DNA from: Chionoecetes opilio
Lineage: Eukaryota > Arthropoda > Malacostraca > Decapoda > Majidae
NCBI GenBank assembly: GCA_016584305.1
Contig: JACEEZ010020613.1
Coordinates: 148,095-212,094, forward strand
Direction of reading: 5' to 3'
Length of the DNA: 64,000 nucleotides
A program made the position numbers and the translations under genes. Shown here one piece after another: positions 11,640 to 23,445 of this stretch. How positions within the stretch are numbered: the stretch's first letter is position 1; the number at the start of each line of letters is the position of its first letter. The notes under the pieces were generated by a model, which saw only the letters and a list, made by a program, of their open reading frames with translations, was not told where the DNA came from and did not search any database.

Positions 11640-11900
11640 AACTTGTCTTCACTTGTAAACTCTGTAACTCTATTCCTGATTATATTTTTATGCCTTCCTA
11701 CAACTTGAATTCTTTCAGAAGAAGTTTCAAAACACCTCCCTAACTACATTAACTCACTCCATTTTTGGAGTCTCTTACTATCTGCTATAGTAAGTCATAT
11801 ATATATATATATATATAGTCAAGGGAACTGGCAATAAGCAGGCTTTTAACTCCAAGGCCAGTTCCATATGATGTAAATAAAAAGACTAAAAAAGGTAACT
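11640..11900 (+). repeat. LINE family B 3' end with (TA)n
   Basis: Degenerate C-terminus (NSFRRSFKTPP region) and 3' UTR of the jockey-like LINE. It ends with the family signature GGGAACTGGCAATAAGCAGG, GGCCAGTTCC and an A-rich tail. A short (TA)n at 11799-11816 interrupts it. Compare the better 3' end at 57940-58112. Confidence 0.6.
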
Positions 11901-11904
11901 GTGA

Positions 11905-12800
11905 TTTACTATTATGTTTTGTTTTTGTTTCAATGCTTACTATTTTGTTATAAGTGGAAACTAATAAGCAAAAGGTGGCACATACGTATACAAAAAGAGT
12001 TGCACTCTTGTGACACCCAGACACTGATCGTAATTGATCCTTTAAGTTCTTCAGCACAACTATCATATTTTTTGGTTAATGGGTGCTCTAGTGGCACCAA
12101 TCAGGAGTGATAACTAAGGGTTGGGTGTAATAAACAGTGAGATCAACTGCAGTAAGGCAACAACAGTGCAACAACTAAAACTATGTTTTCATCAAAAGGT
12201 AGCTTTACCAGGCTTAGAAAAACTATAGAGCCTGATACGAAAGGATCTGCGAGGCTGACTGTTATCACAAAGACATAGGAACTGACGACCAAGAATTGAG
12301 GCGCTCTGTACTAAAGTGAGATAAGTGACAAGTCGAACTTGAGTTATCACTCGACCTGTCCATGGAGTCTGTATATGTAAATATTTGCTTCAAAATGGTA
12401 CAACAAAGGACTGAAAAAACTATATAACTTAAGAAAAACAAAAAATTTGGACCATGTCATCTGGTCTACAAACTCCAAGCAGTAAAGAGAGGTAACTCAA
12501 CGAGAAGGTGACGCAGCCAATGAGAGACTGCTATATGGTCCATGCCTTGGCTAGGTAGTCTATCGGCATCAACACCTGACACATATTCCCTTTGTTCTCA
12601 CGCTAGTAGCATCCAAGAGTCTGAGCACAGATTCAGTAGTGAGGTATGTCCCTGCTCAGAATTAACTATGTCTCTAGCATCAACTTCAGGTTTCTCGATT
12701 TGTTGTATTTTACCAATTGCTTCACTTCTGTATGGAGTGCCTCAATTCTACTTTTCGAAACATCACAATAGCAGTTGCCAATGACAATATTGTAAATAAT
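11905..12800. other. single-copy-looking intron or flank, no exon called
   Basis: This stretch shares no repeat family with the rest of the window. It lies just downstream (gene sense) of the 12808-12924 IKK exon. A minus-strand open stretch near 12640-12750 was examined as the next IKK exon. It lacks the expected WLQ...RG motif region and a good acceptor, so no exon is claimed. Confidence 0.5.
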
Positions 12801-12807
12801 AAATTAC

Positions 12808-12924
12808 CTCAACGGTGATGATATATAGGATTCAGGAAACATGTGAGCTGAAAACTGCACTTCACCATTTCGTCCTTCATGTACACAAATGTGATTTGGC
12901 TGCTTTGTTCGTACTCTTTTCATC
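12808..12924 (-). CDS. IKK alpha/beta-type kinase, C-lobe exon
   Basis: A 117-bp internal coding exon. It is preceded by TTTACATTTACAG and followed by GTAATT in gene sense. It enters in phase 2, completing the Trp codon begun at the end of the 18245-18459 exon, then reads MKRVRTKQPNHICVHEGRNG and EVQFSAHMFPESYISSPL, ending with two bases of the next codon. This matches the vertebrate IKK segment after the PFLxxxxPxxW motif, where a KxxKxxxxIxxxExxxGEVxFSxxLP pattern is conserved between IKK alpha and beta. The segment packs in the kinase C-lobe. The next exon, expected to hold the WLQxML...RG region, was not found in the window. Confidence 0.88.
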
Positions 12925-13559
12925 CTGTAAATGTAAAGTCGATGAAATCAATATTTCATGCATACATCACCAGAACTTATCTATAAAAAATAAAGATAAA
13001 ATAAAAACAATGCTCTGAAAGACTTGTCAATGAAAAAAGGAAAAAGAAAAAGAAAAAATACCCAAAGATGCATACTCTTAAAGATTAGCCTGGAATTGTG
13101 TTCTATGTGAAATGATATTCTTGTGAATTCCTCACAATTTGCCATATTTTACAAAGTAATTTAGAATCTCATATATATATTCGACAAAACCAAGCTTCGA
13201 CTTTCAATTCAGTGATGTGAGGCACATACAGAAAGGGGTATAACACAAACATTACAATAGTACTACAACATATAAATCTGCATAATCAGAATATAAATAT
13301 AAATATATAATATAAATCTTCATAATCATAATCAGGGGTACCCAGAATGTAGTGCCCATTAGAAAAATAAAGATAACAAAGATAACTGAAGAAAGTCATT
13401 TGTTCTATTTCTATAAATCTTGCGTTATTTTCTACATAGTCATTACTAACATCTAGGAACTTGTAGTAGTGTGTCGCCAATTTCTGTATCCTCTGTTTAT
13501 TTATTATTATTTTATTTTTTTACATCAAAAAGTACTTGCCAAAAGCATATAAAAAAAGC

Positions 13560-14335
13560 AACAAAAAACATGCTTAGTTGCCAGTCCCTATTAAGAAGAC
13601 AGTAAAAGAATATAAAAAGTGGGGGTGGGCCAGTTTAGTTCGGGAGGTGTCTTGTCACTCCTCTCTTGAAGAAATTTTATTCATAGGAAAGTGGAAAATT
13701 AGAAACAGAAAGAGAGTTCCAGAGTTTACCAGTGAAGGGGATGAAAGAGTGAAGATACTGGTTAACTTATGCATTAGGAAGATGGACAGAAGAGGGATAA
13801 GAAAGAGTTGAAAGTCTTGTGCAGCGAGGCTGTTGAAGCGGGGGAGGCATGAAGTTAGCAAGTTCAGAAGAGCAATGAGCATGAAAATAACGGTAGAAGA
13901 TAGCAAGAAAAGCAACATTGCGGCGATGATTTAAAGATTGAAGACAGTCAGTCAGAGACGGGGGAAAGGGAGACAGTTGAGTGTCATTGAGGAAGAGAGG
14001 AAATTTGATGAGACAAAAAGCTTTCAATTCTACCTTGATTAGGAGAGCAGAATGAGTGGATCCCCCCCAAACATGTGAGACATACTCTATACATGGGCGG
14101 ATAAGGCCCCTGTACAGAGCAAGCAATTGAGAGGGAGAAAAAAATGGACGCAGACGCCATAGGACACTTAACTTCTTAGAAGCTGTTTTAGCATGAGAAG
14201 AGATGCGAGATTTCCAGTTCAGGTTTTAAGTAAACGATAGTCCAAGAATGTTCATTGTAGAAGAGGGAGACAGTTGAGTGTCATTGAGGAAGAGAGGAAA
14301 TTTGTTTGGAAGGTTATGTCGAGTTGATAGGTGAA
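13560..14335 (-). pseudogene. LINE family B, reverse transcriptase C-terminus
   Basis: Minus-strand remnant reading LALYRGLIRPCIEYVSHVWG, ELANFMPPPLQQPRCTRLST, then the VNSGTLFLFLIF region in another frame and a 3' UTR beginning at CAAGACACCTCCCGAAC. The 3' end carries GGGACTGGCAACTAAGCATG and an A-rich tail. There are several frameshifts. It belongs to the same family as the tandem copies at 42883-43845. Confidence 0.8.
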
Positions 14336-14339
14336 AAAA

Positions 14340-14965
14340 TTGGGTTTTACAACCAGAAAAACATATAAATAAAATATTTGGAGATATATACAGGATATTA
14401 AAGAATATTAGAGTGGCATTTCATTACATGGACACAAATATGATGAGAAAGATAATTACTACAATGATCCGACCATAAATGGAATATGCTGCCATTGTAT
14501 GGTCCCCATATAAAAAGAAACATGTGAAAAAGTTGGAGAGGATACAGAGAATGGCAACAAAGATGGTACCAGAGCTAAAAGAACTTTCTTATGAGGAAAG
14601 TTTGAAGGAAATAAAGTTACCAACACTCGAGCAGAGAAGAGAAAGAGGAGACTAGTAACAATTTTGAAGCTGATAACAAAGATGGAAGAAACAGACAATG
14701 AGAGACTACTGACTCGGAAACAAAGAGAAGGACGATACACAAGAGGACATACAAAACAACTAGGAAAAGGGAGATGCCTGAACAACATAAAGAATTACAG
14801 CTTCCTTCATAGAAATGTAAAAGTTTGGAATGGACTAAATGAGGAGGTGATATCGGCACATAATGTGCACCAATTAAAAGAAAGACTGGATAAATGTAGA
14901 TACGGAGACGGGACCACAAGAGTGTAGCTCAGGCCCTGTAAAACACAACTAGGTAAATACAGTGC
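14340..14965 (+). pseudogene. LINE family A, 3' fragment
   Basis: A 5'-truncated plus-strand copy beginning in the reverse-transcriptase thumb (MEYAAIVWSPYKKKHVKKLE, IQRMATKMVPELKELSYEES). It ends HQLKERLDKCRYGDGTTRV and then the family 3' end AACTAGGTAAATAC. It has a stop and frameshifts around 14480 and 14650. The similarity to the C-terminus of the 2876-3598 frame is clear. Confidence 0.85.
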
Positions 14966-15245
14966 ACTGCACAGCACGGTGACTGCCAAAGTCCATCGCT
15001 GTCTGATTCCTAACTCAAGATCAAGCTCCATTTTCCCCTCCTACCTCTACAAGCACCACATGGTGCACTGCACAGCACGGTGACCGCTGAAGACCATCGC
15101 TTGATGACTCCCAACTGAAGATCAAGCTCAAACTCAAGATCAAGTTGAACTTGATTATGAGTTAGGAGTCACCCAGCGATGGGTCTTCCACAGTCACCAT
15201 GCTGTGCAGTGCACCATGTGGTGCTTGTAGAGGTTGGAGGGGAAA
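14963..15245. repeat. direct plus inverted repeat able to form a long hairpin
   Basis: The block CTCTACAAGCACCACATGGT ... GACTCCCAACT (about 15050-15135) is followed by its inverted complement ending ACCATGTGGTGCTTGTAGAG (about 15150-15232), separated by AAGATCAAGCTC words. A direct partial duplicate (TGCACTGCACAGCACGGTGA) occurs at 14963 and 15063. No coding potential is inferred. Confidence 0.8.
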
Positions 15246-15734
15246 ATGGAACCCCTAGTTTTACTTTCCCCTTTTGCTTCTTCCGACAGGTATATGTGGT
15301 GGAGGACGCTGAATCAAAGGCTTCACCAACAACCTTCGATAGGTGACTCCCAATTCAAGATCAAGATCAAACCAAACGTTTGTTTTTACAATACAGACTA
15401 CAGAGCGCGTTTACACTCACTCTGTAAGAGTGTGAGTACCTCAATTGTATGTAACTCTTGTGGTTTCTACCTGAATTTGGCTTGATTATGTCATCTGTTA
15501 CTGCTAATGGGGCTGTTGGTGGTTCAAGTAGGCCAGGTAGTAGCGGGAACAGTGATAAAGGGCGTTAAGCACAGAACATAATGAGGAAAATGAGCTTGAA
15601 GCGTGACTACCAGAAGGGGGTTAATAAACGTAAAAACGACGACGATATGGAACAGCAAATGCTTGCTGAAATTGACTAAGGTGCTCGTAAAGCTGACATC
15701 CAATGCATGTTTAATGCGGTAAGCATGATTAATG
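15246..15734. other. no gene recognised
   Basis: Continues the AAGATCAAGATCAA-type repeat to about 15380, then moderately AT-rich DNA. No family resemblance seen. Confidence 0.4.
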
Positions 15735-15996
15735 CTTCTTAATATTTATTAACGTTAAATTTTTGGCAGCATGTGCATTACCATTATTATTCAATTGCGC
15801 CATGGGAAATGGGGGCTCAAAGTAAGCAGGATGAAAAGATCGATAAAATTTTTTTAATGTTCCCCCAGCCAAAAATTTTACCATCTGGGTCCCGATTACC
15901 TTATTTCCCATAGGTTCAATACACAAAGTTTCGCGGATTCGAGTTTCACGCCGATTACAATGGTCCCAATTAGGCGCGAAACTTAGTGCACCACTG
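15735..15996. mobile_element. partial TA-target element in LINE B
   Basis: The right end GCGAAACTTAGTGCACCACTG abuts a TA at the point where the LINE B reverse-transcriptase frame breaks. Interior words (GCGCCATGGGAAATGGGG, CATAGGTTCAATACA, GCCTAATTGGGACC in complement) recur at 57330-57560. It also contains GAGTTTCACG and TTTCGCG words near its end. The other end was not located. Confidence 0.6.
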
Positions 15997-15998
15997 TA

Positions 15999-17860
15999 GG
16001 AGAAGAACAATGACCGTCTACAGTAGCTGCAATAGAACAGTTTGCAAGGAAACTTAATAAGAAGCTGCAGCAAGAGGGATAGAAACCGAATGAGGGTAGT
16101 TTAAAAATTAAAGATTTGTGCCAGACTTGAAAACCTTTTGATATGTCAAGGGCAACCATAAAAGTTTCACCGAAACCCCTAAAGTAGGATGACCAAGATT
16201 CAGTTAGGAAAGCTAGAAGATCGCCAGTAGATCGCCCTTTGCGGAAACCGTACTGACGATCAGATAGAAGATTGTGAGCAGACAGATGCTTAAGAATCTT
16301 CTTATAGAGTATAGATTCAAAAACTTTAGAAAGGCAGGAAGTCAAAGCTATAGGACGGTAGTTTGAAGGATTAAAACGGTCACCCTTCTTAGGAACACGT
16401 TGGGTGTGAGCAAACTTCCAACAAGAAGGAAAGGTGGAAGTAGATAGTCAAAGATGGAAAACTTTGACCAGGCAAGGTGCAAGCACAGAAGCACAGTTTT
16501 TGAGAACAATAGGAGGGACTCCATCAGGACCGTAAGACTTCCGAGGATCTAGGCCAGAAAGGGCAAATGAAACATCATTACGAAGGATCTTAATAATAGG
16601 CATAACATAGTCAGAGGATAGCAAAGGTTTGAGCAAGGAATTCAGCTTTAGAAATAGATGAGACAGCTATGGAGCCATCCGGGAGAAGCATAGGAGGGAA
16701 AAATGAAGAAGAAAAATAGTTAGAAATGTTATTAGCTACATGCAATAAGTCACGAGAGGAATATGATTCAGAAAGATTGACATTTTCTATGAATGAATGA
16801 GTTTTGGGTAAGTTGAAGTAAGGATTTGGCATGATTACGGGCAGAAATATTAAGCGCATGAGTTTCAGGAGATGGATGGTTACAGTACCGTCTGTGAGCC
16901 GCCTCTCTATCTTGGACAGCATGAGAACAAGCAGAGTCAAACCGAGGTTGACGGGCTTTAGGATTAGATAAAGTGTGTGGAATGTACGCCTCCATGCCAG
17001 AGACAATGATCTCAGCTATGCGCTCTGCAAAAAGAGATGGGTCTCTGACATGGAAGGAGTAATCATTCCATGGAAAATCAGAGTAGTAAAGCCTTAGGTC
17101 CTCCCACTTAGCTGAGTTGAAATGCCAGAAGCACCTCCGCTTAGGTGGGTCCCTAGGCGGCACCGGAGCGATAGGACAGGTTACAGAAATATGATTGTGA
17201 TTAGAGGAACCCAACGGAGAGAAGAGTTTCACAGAGTAAGCAGAAGGGTTAGTAGTTAGGAAAAGATCAAGAATGTTGGGCGTGTCTCCAAGGCGGTAAG
17301 GAATGGGTAGGGTGCTGCCCAGCTGCTCTAGGTCTTGGAGGATAGAAAAGTTGTAGGCTTGTTCACCAGGTTGATCAGTAAAAGAAGATGAAAGCCAAAG
17401 CTGATGGTGAACATTGAAATCGCCAGGAATGGAGATTTCAGCAAAATGAAAATGATACGAGATGTGCTACACTTTAGATATTAAATAGTTGAAGAATTTT
17501 ACATAGCCCAAGGAATTAGGTGAAAGATATACAGCACATATATTTAGTAAGAGAGTGACATTGAAGTTGAAGCCAGATGGAAGAAAATTTTGAAGATTCA
17601 AGACCGTGGGCACTAAAGCAAGTGATATTGTTGCATACATTTACGCAAAAGCCAGCTTTGGATTTTAAATGAGAATAGAGCGAGTAAAAGGAAACAGAAA
17701 AGGGACTGCTGTCAGTGCTTGCAGACACCTGGGTTTCAGTGAGGAAAAGAAGGATGAGGCTTAGAGGAGGAGACTGTTCCATAGATTGAAAGTTAGATCT
17801 AAGACTGCAAATGTTGCAGAAGTTTAAAGAGAAAAAGTTAGAGGAAGTATGAATGCAAAC
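15999..17860 (-). pseudogene. LINE family B, endonuclease to reverse transcriptase
   Basis: Minus-strand jockey-like LINE. The upstream part (17782-17233) is decayed endonuclease. The SDH-like motif reads SSNHNHISV at about 17205. A linker follows, with PKRRCFWHFNSAKWEDLRLY and PRFDSACSHAVQDREAAHRR. The reverse transcriptase begins DPRKSYGPDGVPPIVLKNCA near 16540 and continues LSKVFESILYKKILKHL, QYGFRKGRSTGDLLAFLTES and MVALDISK up to 15999, where the MITE at 15735-15996 cuts it. Many frameshifts. Inactive. Confidence 0.8.
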
Positions 17861-17864
17861 CCCT

Positions 17865-18244
17865 ACCCCAACTAGTCACCAGTCAGTCACTGGTGACTCA
17901 CCCACCCCAATTCATTGTCATTCTGAAAACATTAGAAACCCAAAAATTCCTTCAGCTTGTGGAATTTGCAGAAATCATTTTGTGTTGTCAGGATGGCATG
18001 CTGGATAGAAGAAAATCTAGCAATAATTTCAAGGTAGATAGATGGCCACTGAACTTAACCCAACTCCACTACATGATTTACTATCAGTTTTCATTCACAG
18101 ACCCCTGTCAATCATCAAATTATGCAGACAGTGTGGATGAAAATACCTAAAGTTAATGAACAGTTGTAAAAACATACTTTATGTTTGAAGTGTATTAGGA
18201 TATTATACATTTACAAAAGTAATCAACACAAGAACTACACTCAC
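17865..18244. other. intron sequence, no exon found
   Basis: AT-rich sequence next to the IKK exon. Both strands were read for kinase motifs and none was found. Confidence 0.5.
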
Positions 18245-18459
18245 CACTCTACAGGAGTCATATTTGGTAGGAAAGGCCTGATACCTGTGACAATTTCATG
18301 TGTGACAAGACCGAGGCTCCAATAGTCCACAGTGCAGGTGTATCTCTTGCTTAGGAAAAGTTCTGGAGCCAGATACTGGAGGGTGCCCACAAAGGAGGTA
18401 CAGACACTACTGTGGTCAAGTTCTTTCGCATATCCAAGATCAATGAGTTTATACACAAG
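18245..18459 (-). CDS. IKK alpha/beta-type kinase, activation-loop exon
   Basis: A 215-bp exon, acceptor CTCTTTTACAG and donor GTGAGT in gene sense. It enters in phase 0 as [15 protein letters not shown]: the DLG motif replaces the usual DFG, as in IKKs. The activation loop [18 protein letters not shown] follows; the S-x-x-x-S pair is the one phosphorylated in IKK alpha/beta. Then [20 protein letters not shown] and [14 protein letters not shown] relays Toll, IMD and TNF-type signals to NF-kB by phosphorylating IkB or Relish. The sequence is clearly IKK alpha/beta and not the TBK1/IKK epsilon branch. It leaves in phase 2. Confidence 0.95.
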
Positions 18460-18469
18460 CTGTAAAAGA

Positions 18470-19059
18470 GATGCCTTAAATTAATCATACAACTAGCTGT
18501 TTCTAAAACATATAGGTTGGCATTTGAGAAGAAAAAAACCATACTGCAAGAATTCAATACAATGCAAAAAACATTAGATATATATCTTTCTTTTTATACA
18601 TGAGGCCATTTCCCAAACATGTAGGGTGGCTCATAACCCAGAGCAGTTCGTTCACATAAAAAATTGTAAAACATATTCTAAATGTACAAAATGATCACTA
18701 GGAAAATAAAAATAAAAATTCTTACAAAATTTTAATTTTCCTGACACTAGAGATTTACAATTGATTGGATTTATGAACAACATTTGATACATAACTTAAA
18801 TCAAAGGTCCTGGGAATTCAATAATTTCCCCAAAATATGCAACATTTTATCTTATTTAATATTTTTCAAATGTCACTTTGCATTGAGACTATTTTTGCTG
18901 TTATTCACAATTTTTTTCTCACATTTTGTCATCATTTTTTTTCATTAATAATATTAGTTCTACCGCAAGCGAACTGTATTGTGTGCATTTTTCTGTAACT
19001 ACTTGTTAATCTTACATTATTTTTGTTCCTGTGTAGCTTTTACATAATTCAATACAATA
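18470..19059. other. AT-rich intron, nothing recognised
   Basis: Unique-looking AT-rich sequence adjoining the acceptor. No repeat shared with other parts of the window. Confidence 0.5.
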
Positions 19060-19925
19060 TTATTTTTCAGTCCCAGTCTTTATGACTGGTCTGTACTCTG
19101 GGACTGAGAGTGCTGTGAAGTGTGGGGAAGATGTATCCAACTTTTTTCCTGTGAAAACAAGAGTGAGGCAAGGGTGCATCCTTGCCCCATCACTTTTCAA
19201 AAGTTATATGGACTGGGTATTGGGCAAAGTTGTAGATCAAAGTGAATGTGGAGCATCCTTTGGCAACACCAAGATCACCGATCTTGTTTTTGCCGATGAT
19301 GCAGTAATCTTTGCTGAGTCGCTGGAAGTCCTGGTGATGGCTCTGGAGGTGCTGGACGAGGAGGCAAAGCCTTTGGGACTTGAGGTCTCCTGGCTCAAGA
19401 CCAAGGTCCAGGTGTTTGGAGGCTTACTAGATGAAAAAGTACAGTCTGTTCATGTGTGCGGCGAGGATATTGAGATCTTGGAAAGTTTTACATACCTTGG
19501 TACCGCAGTCCATAATGATGGCGGGTCACGTCAAAAAGTCTTACGGTGGATTGGCATAGCCCACGGTATTATGGACTAGCTCAACACGAGTATTTGGCGT
19601 TGTCGGTACCTTCGCAGGACAAAGATCTGGATCTTCAAGTCACTTGTGATCCCTGTCTTACTCTATGGTTGTGAGACATGGACACTAAATAGCGACTTGA
19701 AGAGGCGAATCGATACCTTCGATAATAAGTGTCTTCGCAGAATCATGGGCTATAGCTGGGACAATTACGTGTCAAATTAGCAACTGCACCGTGAGACTGA
19801 ATCGAGGCCTATTACCTGCATAGTCCATCAGTGCCAACTTCGGCTATATGGGCATGTGGGACACTACCCTGAAACCGATCCTTCCCATCGGGTTGTATCT
19901 GTAAGAGACAATCCGGCGTGGAGGA
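19060..19925 (+). pseudogene. LINE family C (RTE-like) reverse transcriptase fragment
   Basis: A 5'-truncated copy entering the reverse transcriptase at LYSGTESAVKCGEDVSNFFP. VRQGCILAPSLF and LVFADDAVIFAES (FADD catalytic pair) follow, then the thumb (LESFTYLGTAVHNDGGSRQK). A stop occurs at 19579. The frame continues beyond it as LNTSIWRCRYLRRTKIWIF, VLLYGCETWTLNSDLKRRI and SVRDNPAWRR before the similarity ends abruptly at 19925. The 3' end of this family appears separately at 29227-29365. It is inactive. Confidence 0.85.
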
Positions 19926-19990
19926 GCAAGGCGTTCATCCACGCCTGGCAGCCCAGCCGCGGCAGCAGCAGCAGCATCATGAGACATTAT
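19925..19990 (+). repeat. GCGCTCATCCACGCCTGGCAG repeat fragment
   Basis: The block GCGTTCATCCACGCCTGGCA followed by GCAGCAGCAGCAGCATCATG recurs at 40123, 51605 and, in complement, 50040-50095. It looks like the head of a dispersed short element. Its class is not clear. Confidence 0.5.
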
Positions 19991-20928
19991 AATCACTCCA
20001 AAATGAGATAAAAGTTAAGAAAAAGTCTCCCGTAAAGTGATGAGTTATCCCTAAAATGTTGGTGTTTTCTCTCCGTCTGGCTAGTGAAATGTAAACAAAT
20101 GATCACAACTAAATGAAAAAAGGAGAAGAAAGAAAACTAAAGAAAGGGCTACAGAGGGGTAAAGAAGATATGTGTCAAGCTCGAGCTTGACAGACCTACA
20201 AAGCGATCCCAAGCAGAAGAGGTCACAAGAAGAACAACAACAAGCCAGACACAGGCCGTGGCTGCCAAAGGTATTGCTTATTATCACGACTATTGCTCAT
20301 TATTATATATATTATATGGTTGTGATGAGCTGTTCTATACACGTATCCCTATTTTGGTCAGTGAAGCACCGCATGTCACCTTAAATAAGGGTGATTTAAG
20401 GTGTTGAGGTGACAGGGAGACGGTCTTGCAGCGACCACCCCATAACACTAATAATCACTACGTATTGTAAACAATACACACCTTCTACCACTAAATCACT
20501 AGCAACACAGGCTCCTTCCTTATACAGGGTGTAACACGAGTTTCTGCAAATATTGATACAGGTGAAAGAACATGTAATTCTAAACACAAAATATACTATA
20601 ACCATATGCTTTTTGAAGCTTCCTTTAGACGTGAGATGAAGTTAGAAAAATTAGCGCGGCCAGTAATTTCACCATGGCAGGCGGTTGCCGCTCGGTGACA
20701 TTTTGAATGATGAGACATTTTGAATTAGGCAGCAGCCTACTGCGTAATGGCGTCCAGTCACACCAGTGTGGTTTGGGATTATTTCGAGATTATTTCTAAT
20801 GACATTACAAACTGTAAACTTAGCAATAATAATTATTCATGTAAGATATTATCATGTAAGTATTCGTGTAAGAGTGGGTCCTCGTCCCGCAACCTGGAAA
20901 CATAGAAAATTGAATGGAATTTTCTTTA
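19991..20928. repeat. degenerate interior of the CAGTCAAACC element family
   Basis: Shares blocks with 32593-33199 (CATTATTATATATATTATAT, GGTGATTTAGGGTGTTGAGG, CTACCACTAAATCACTAGCA). The same blocks reappear inverted at 21330-21520, so this is one arm of an inverted arrangement around the Harbinger-like MITE. No coding content. Confidence 0.6.
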
Positions 20929-21281
20929 AGGCCGTGTCACATGGACACTTTTTCCGGCATCTATTGGTATTTTCTACCAAAAGATGCCCGTAGTGGTGGC
21001 AAAAAAATGCGCGTTCGTCGCATGGCGTTTCGGCTACGAGCATCTTTTTGCATGATTCACAATTCTTGAATTGAAGAATACGATTGAATTGAATACGATT
21101 GAAGTCTTCTTGCACAATCCATAATGTTTGTTTTGGTTGCGGGTCACGGAAGATGCCAGTAGAAGATGCTCGTAGCCACAACGCGTGTGACGAACGCGCA
21201 TTTTTTTGCCACCACTACGGGCATTTTTTGGTAGCAAAATACCAAAAGCTGCCGGAAAAAAGTGTCCGTGTGACACGGCCT
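20929..21281. mobile_element. PIF/Harbinger-like palindromic MITE
   Basis: 353 bp with ends AGGCCGTGTCACA and its inverted complement. It is flanked by TTA at 20926-20928 and 21282-21284. Inverted repeats extend well over 100 bp each side (ACACTTTTTCCGGCA, GGTGGCAAAAAAATGCGCGT). A 3-bp TTA/TWA duplication and G-rich outer bases are typical of PIF/Harbinger elements. Non-coding. Confidence 0.85.
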
Positions 21282-21902
21282 TTAGACATTCATATTTGTT
21301 ATGACTGAACTCTTACAATACATACAAAATATGTCAGTTACCTGTATGATATCAAACATAGTGTTTAAAATAGTGACTATTAGTGTTATGCCGTGGCCGC
21401 TGCTACGTCTCCCTGTCACCTCAACACCCTAAATCACCCTTATCTAAGGTGACACGCAGTGCTACACTGACCTAAATAGTGACACGTGTATAGAACTGCA
21501 CTTCAGAACCATATAATATACCGTATTTGCCGGCGCATAAGACGCACCTCCGCATAAGGCGCACCCGTATTTTACATAAATATTTTGAGAAAAAAAATAT
21601 ATTAGTGTTTTGAGGACCTATTTACTTTTCGTAAATTTATCAAAACTTATTTAAAAAAAAGGTTTTGTAAGGGAAAACAAATGATTTTGAGCATGTTCCC
21701 AAATACAATATTCACAGTGCAGTGAATGTGAATGAAAAATGATACTAGTTAAAATGTAAAGAGAATGACACTGTAGTGTAACCAAAATCGGTCATCATTT
21801 ATTGCAGGATGCTCCACGAATTGATATTCTAATATTATCTACCTATGACATTTAGCTTAGATTTAATGTGTAAGTATGCCTTTGTTGCTTTTCTGCTATG
21901 TA

Positions 21903-22781
21903 CAGGGAGGTCCCGTTATACGAGCATTCAGTATACGAGAATCCGATGATACGAGATGTGTAAATTAGGGTCTATTTTCAATATCCGAGATCGAAAATCC
22001 AATGCTACGACATTCAAACTGGGGTGGGTAAAATTATCAAGTTCAAAATGCGCGCCCTACCACTCCCGGGCTGGAAAAAGGGGGATTTGGTTGACCCCAG
22101 TGAGGTCACCCCTAGCAAGCCGTGACCTGAAGGGTAATTAAGCATATGGCGCGGCCTGACATTTAGGGGTAATTAGCAGGTGTGCGGCCCCAACCTTGGG
22201 ACCGCAGTCAGGTCACCCCTAGCAAGGCGTGACCTGAAGGGTAATTAAGCATATGGCGCGGCCTGACATTTAGGGGTAATTAGCAGGTGTGCGGCCCCAA
22301 CCTTGGGACCACAGTCAGGTCACCCGTAGCAAGGCGTGACCTTCAGGGTAATTAAGCATATGGCGCGGCCTCACCTTTAGGGGTAATTAGTTAGGTGTGC
22401 TGCCCCAACCTTGGGACCGCTACACTACCTTATCTTGTATCACGCGGCGTCCCCTACATTACGTCTTTTTTGCTTGTTATGCATGTTTTATGTTTAATTA
22501 ATGTGCAGTTATGTTATTTTGTGTGCTATTTTCTCTTTCAGAATGCTTTTTCTACAGAATAGGTAGTACAGTGTGAGTAATATAGACGCTGCGTGTTTGT
22601 TGTGTGTTTGTTGTGTTTGCTATAATTTATTTTAGCTTGAAAAACATCTTTTTTCTTAATTGATGGGAATCCTGGAACCAAACCTATATTTTACCATTAG
22701 TTATGTGTTTCGTTATATGAGATTTCGCTTTACGAGTATGCCAGGTGGAACCTAACTGCTCGTATCTTCGGGACCTCCCTG
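21903..22781. mobile_element. ATACGAG-family element nested in copy A
   Basis: 879 bp with end CAGGGAGGTCCCGTTATACG and right end TCGGGACCTCCCTG. TA flanks on both sides. The interrupted sequence is intact in copy B near 53405-53425. Contains a 107-bp tandem array. Non-coding. Confidence 0.9.
22090..22430. repeat. 107-bp tandem repeat, about 3 units
   Basis: AGCAAG(G/C)CGTGACC begins at 22114, 22221 and 22328, an exact 107-bp period. Units contain GGGTAATTAAGCATATGGCG and GCGGCCCCAACCTTGGGACC. One unit is present in the related element at 50520-50660, and similar GGGGCCGCACACCTG blocks are duplicated inside the LTR-like insert at 30423-30835. Confidence 0.85.
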
Positions 22782-23445
22782 TATTTAGACTTTGTGGAAA
22801 ATTTACAGTAAAGATAATGGTATTATTTCGATAGTGGGCTTTCAAAAGTCTAAGGATTCTTACCTCCATTATCATGTATCTTTCTTCATTCTGTGTATTT
22901 TGAGCCCCATTTCCCATGGCGCAATCTAATATTAATGGCATTGGCAGTATGAAGCTTAGCAATGTTTGCGGGTCGGGCCTGGAGGAGCAGGGCGGGCACC
23001 CCCCCACACATATGTAAACAAACATTGATTTCCGACAAAAACGCGAGCCATATTAATTCCGACACACCAAAACTATCCAGGAAAACTTAAGTTTCGACCT
23101 CGAAACTGGTGGTTGCCCAATAACAAAAAATGACCAAGATATTACACTGTAAGGTAACCATCTCTACCTTTTTGTTATTGTTGAAGGGCACCGATGTCGG
23201 GATCGAGATATTCACCATGGTTTACACCTGTGAATCTATCACAGTCGCGAGGGTTGATTAGTCTTCCTCCGGAAGGTACAGGCGAAGGCATGATGGTATG
23301 GTGTGATTCTGCCTTGAGGCGGATGAAGTTTTGGCGCCGTGATGGGTCTTGGTCTTGGTGCGATGTGTGGAAGGCTTCTGTCCCGTTTACAAGTACCGTT
23401 GCGGCCTTTTTACTAGCACTCTTTCCAGTTACAGCTTACAATTTC

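Larger units (their letters stand above)
12925..18244 (-). other. IKK intron, 5,320 bp
   Basis: Gene-sense donor GTGAGT at 18244 downward and acceptor TTTACAG ending at 12925. The phase is 2, splitting the Trp codon TG|G. It contains LINE fragments, an inverted repeat and MITE pieces listed separately. The part near 12930-13560 is unique-looking AT-rich sequence without a recognisable gene. Confidence 0.85.

Noticed and set aside
12640..12790. Possible next IKK exon just downstream of 12808
   Set aside because: A minus-strand stretch reads SRIEALHTEVKQLVKYNKSR, and another frame reads GKIQQIEKPEVDARDIVNSE. Neither contains the expected WLQ...RG kinase motif, the acceptor candidates lack a pyrimidine tract, and the implied intron would be about 60 bases.
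13286..13480. 64-codon minus-strand ORF (MATHYYKFLDVS) as a small gene or IKK exon
   Set aside because: No similarity recognised, ends in a TA-rich low-complexity run, and no kinase motif or convincing splice sites.
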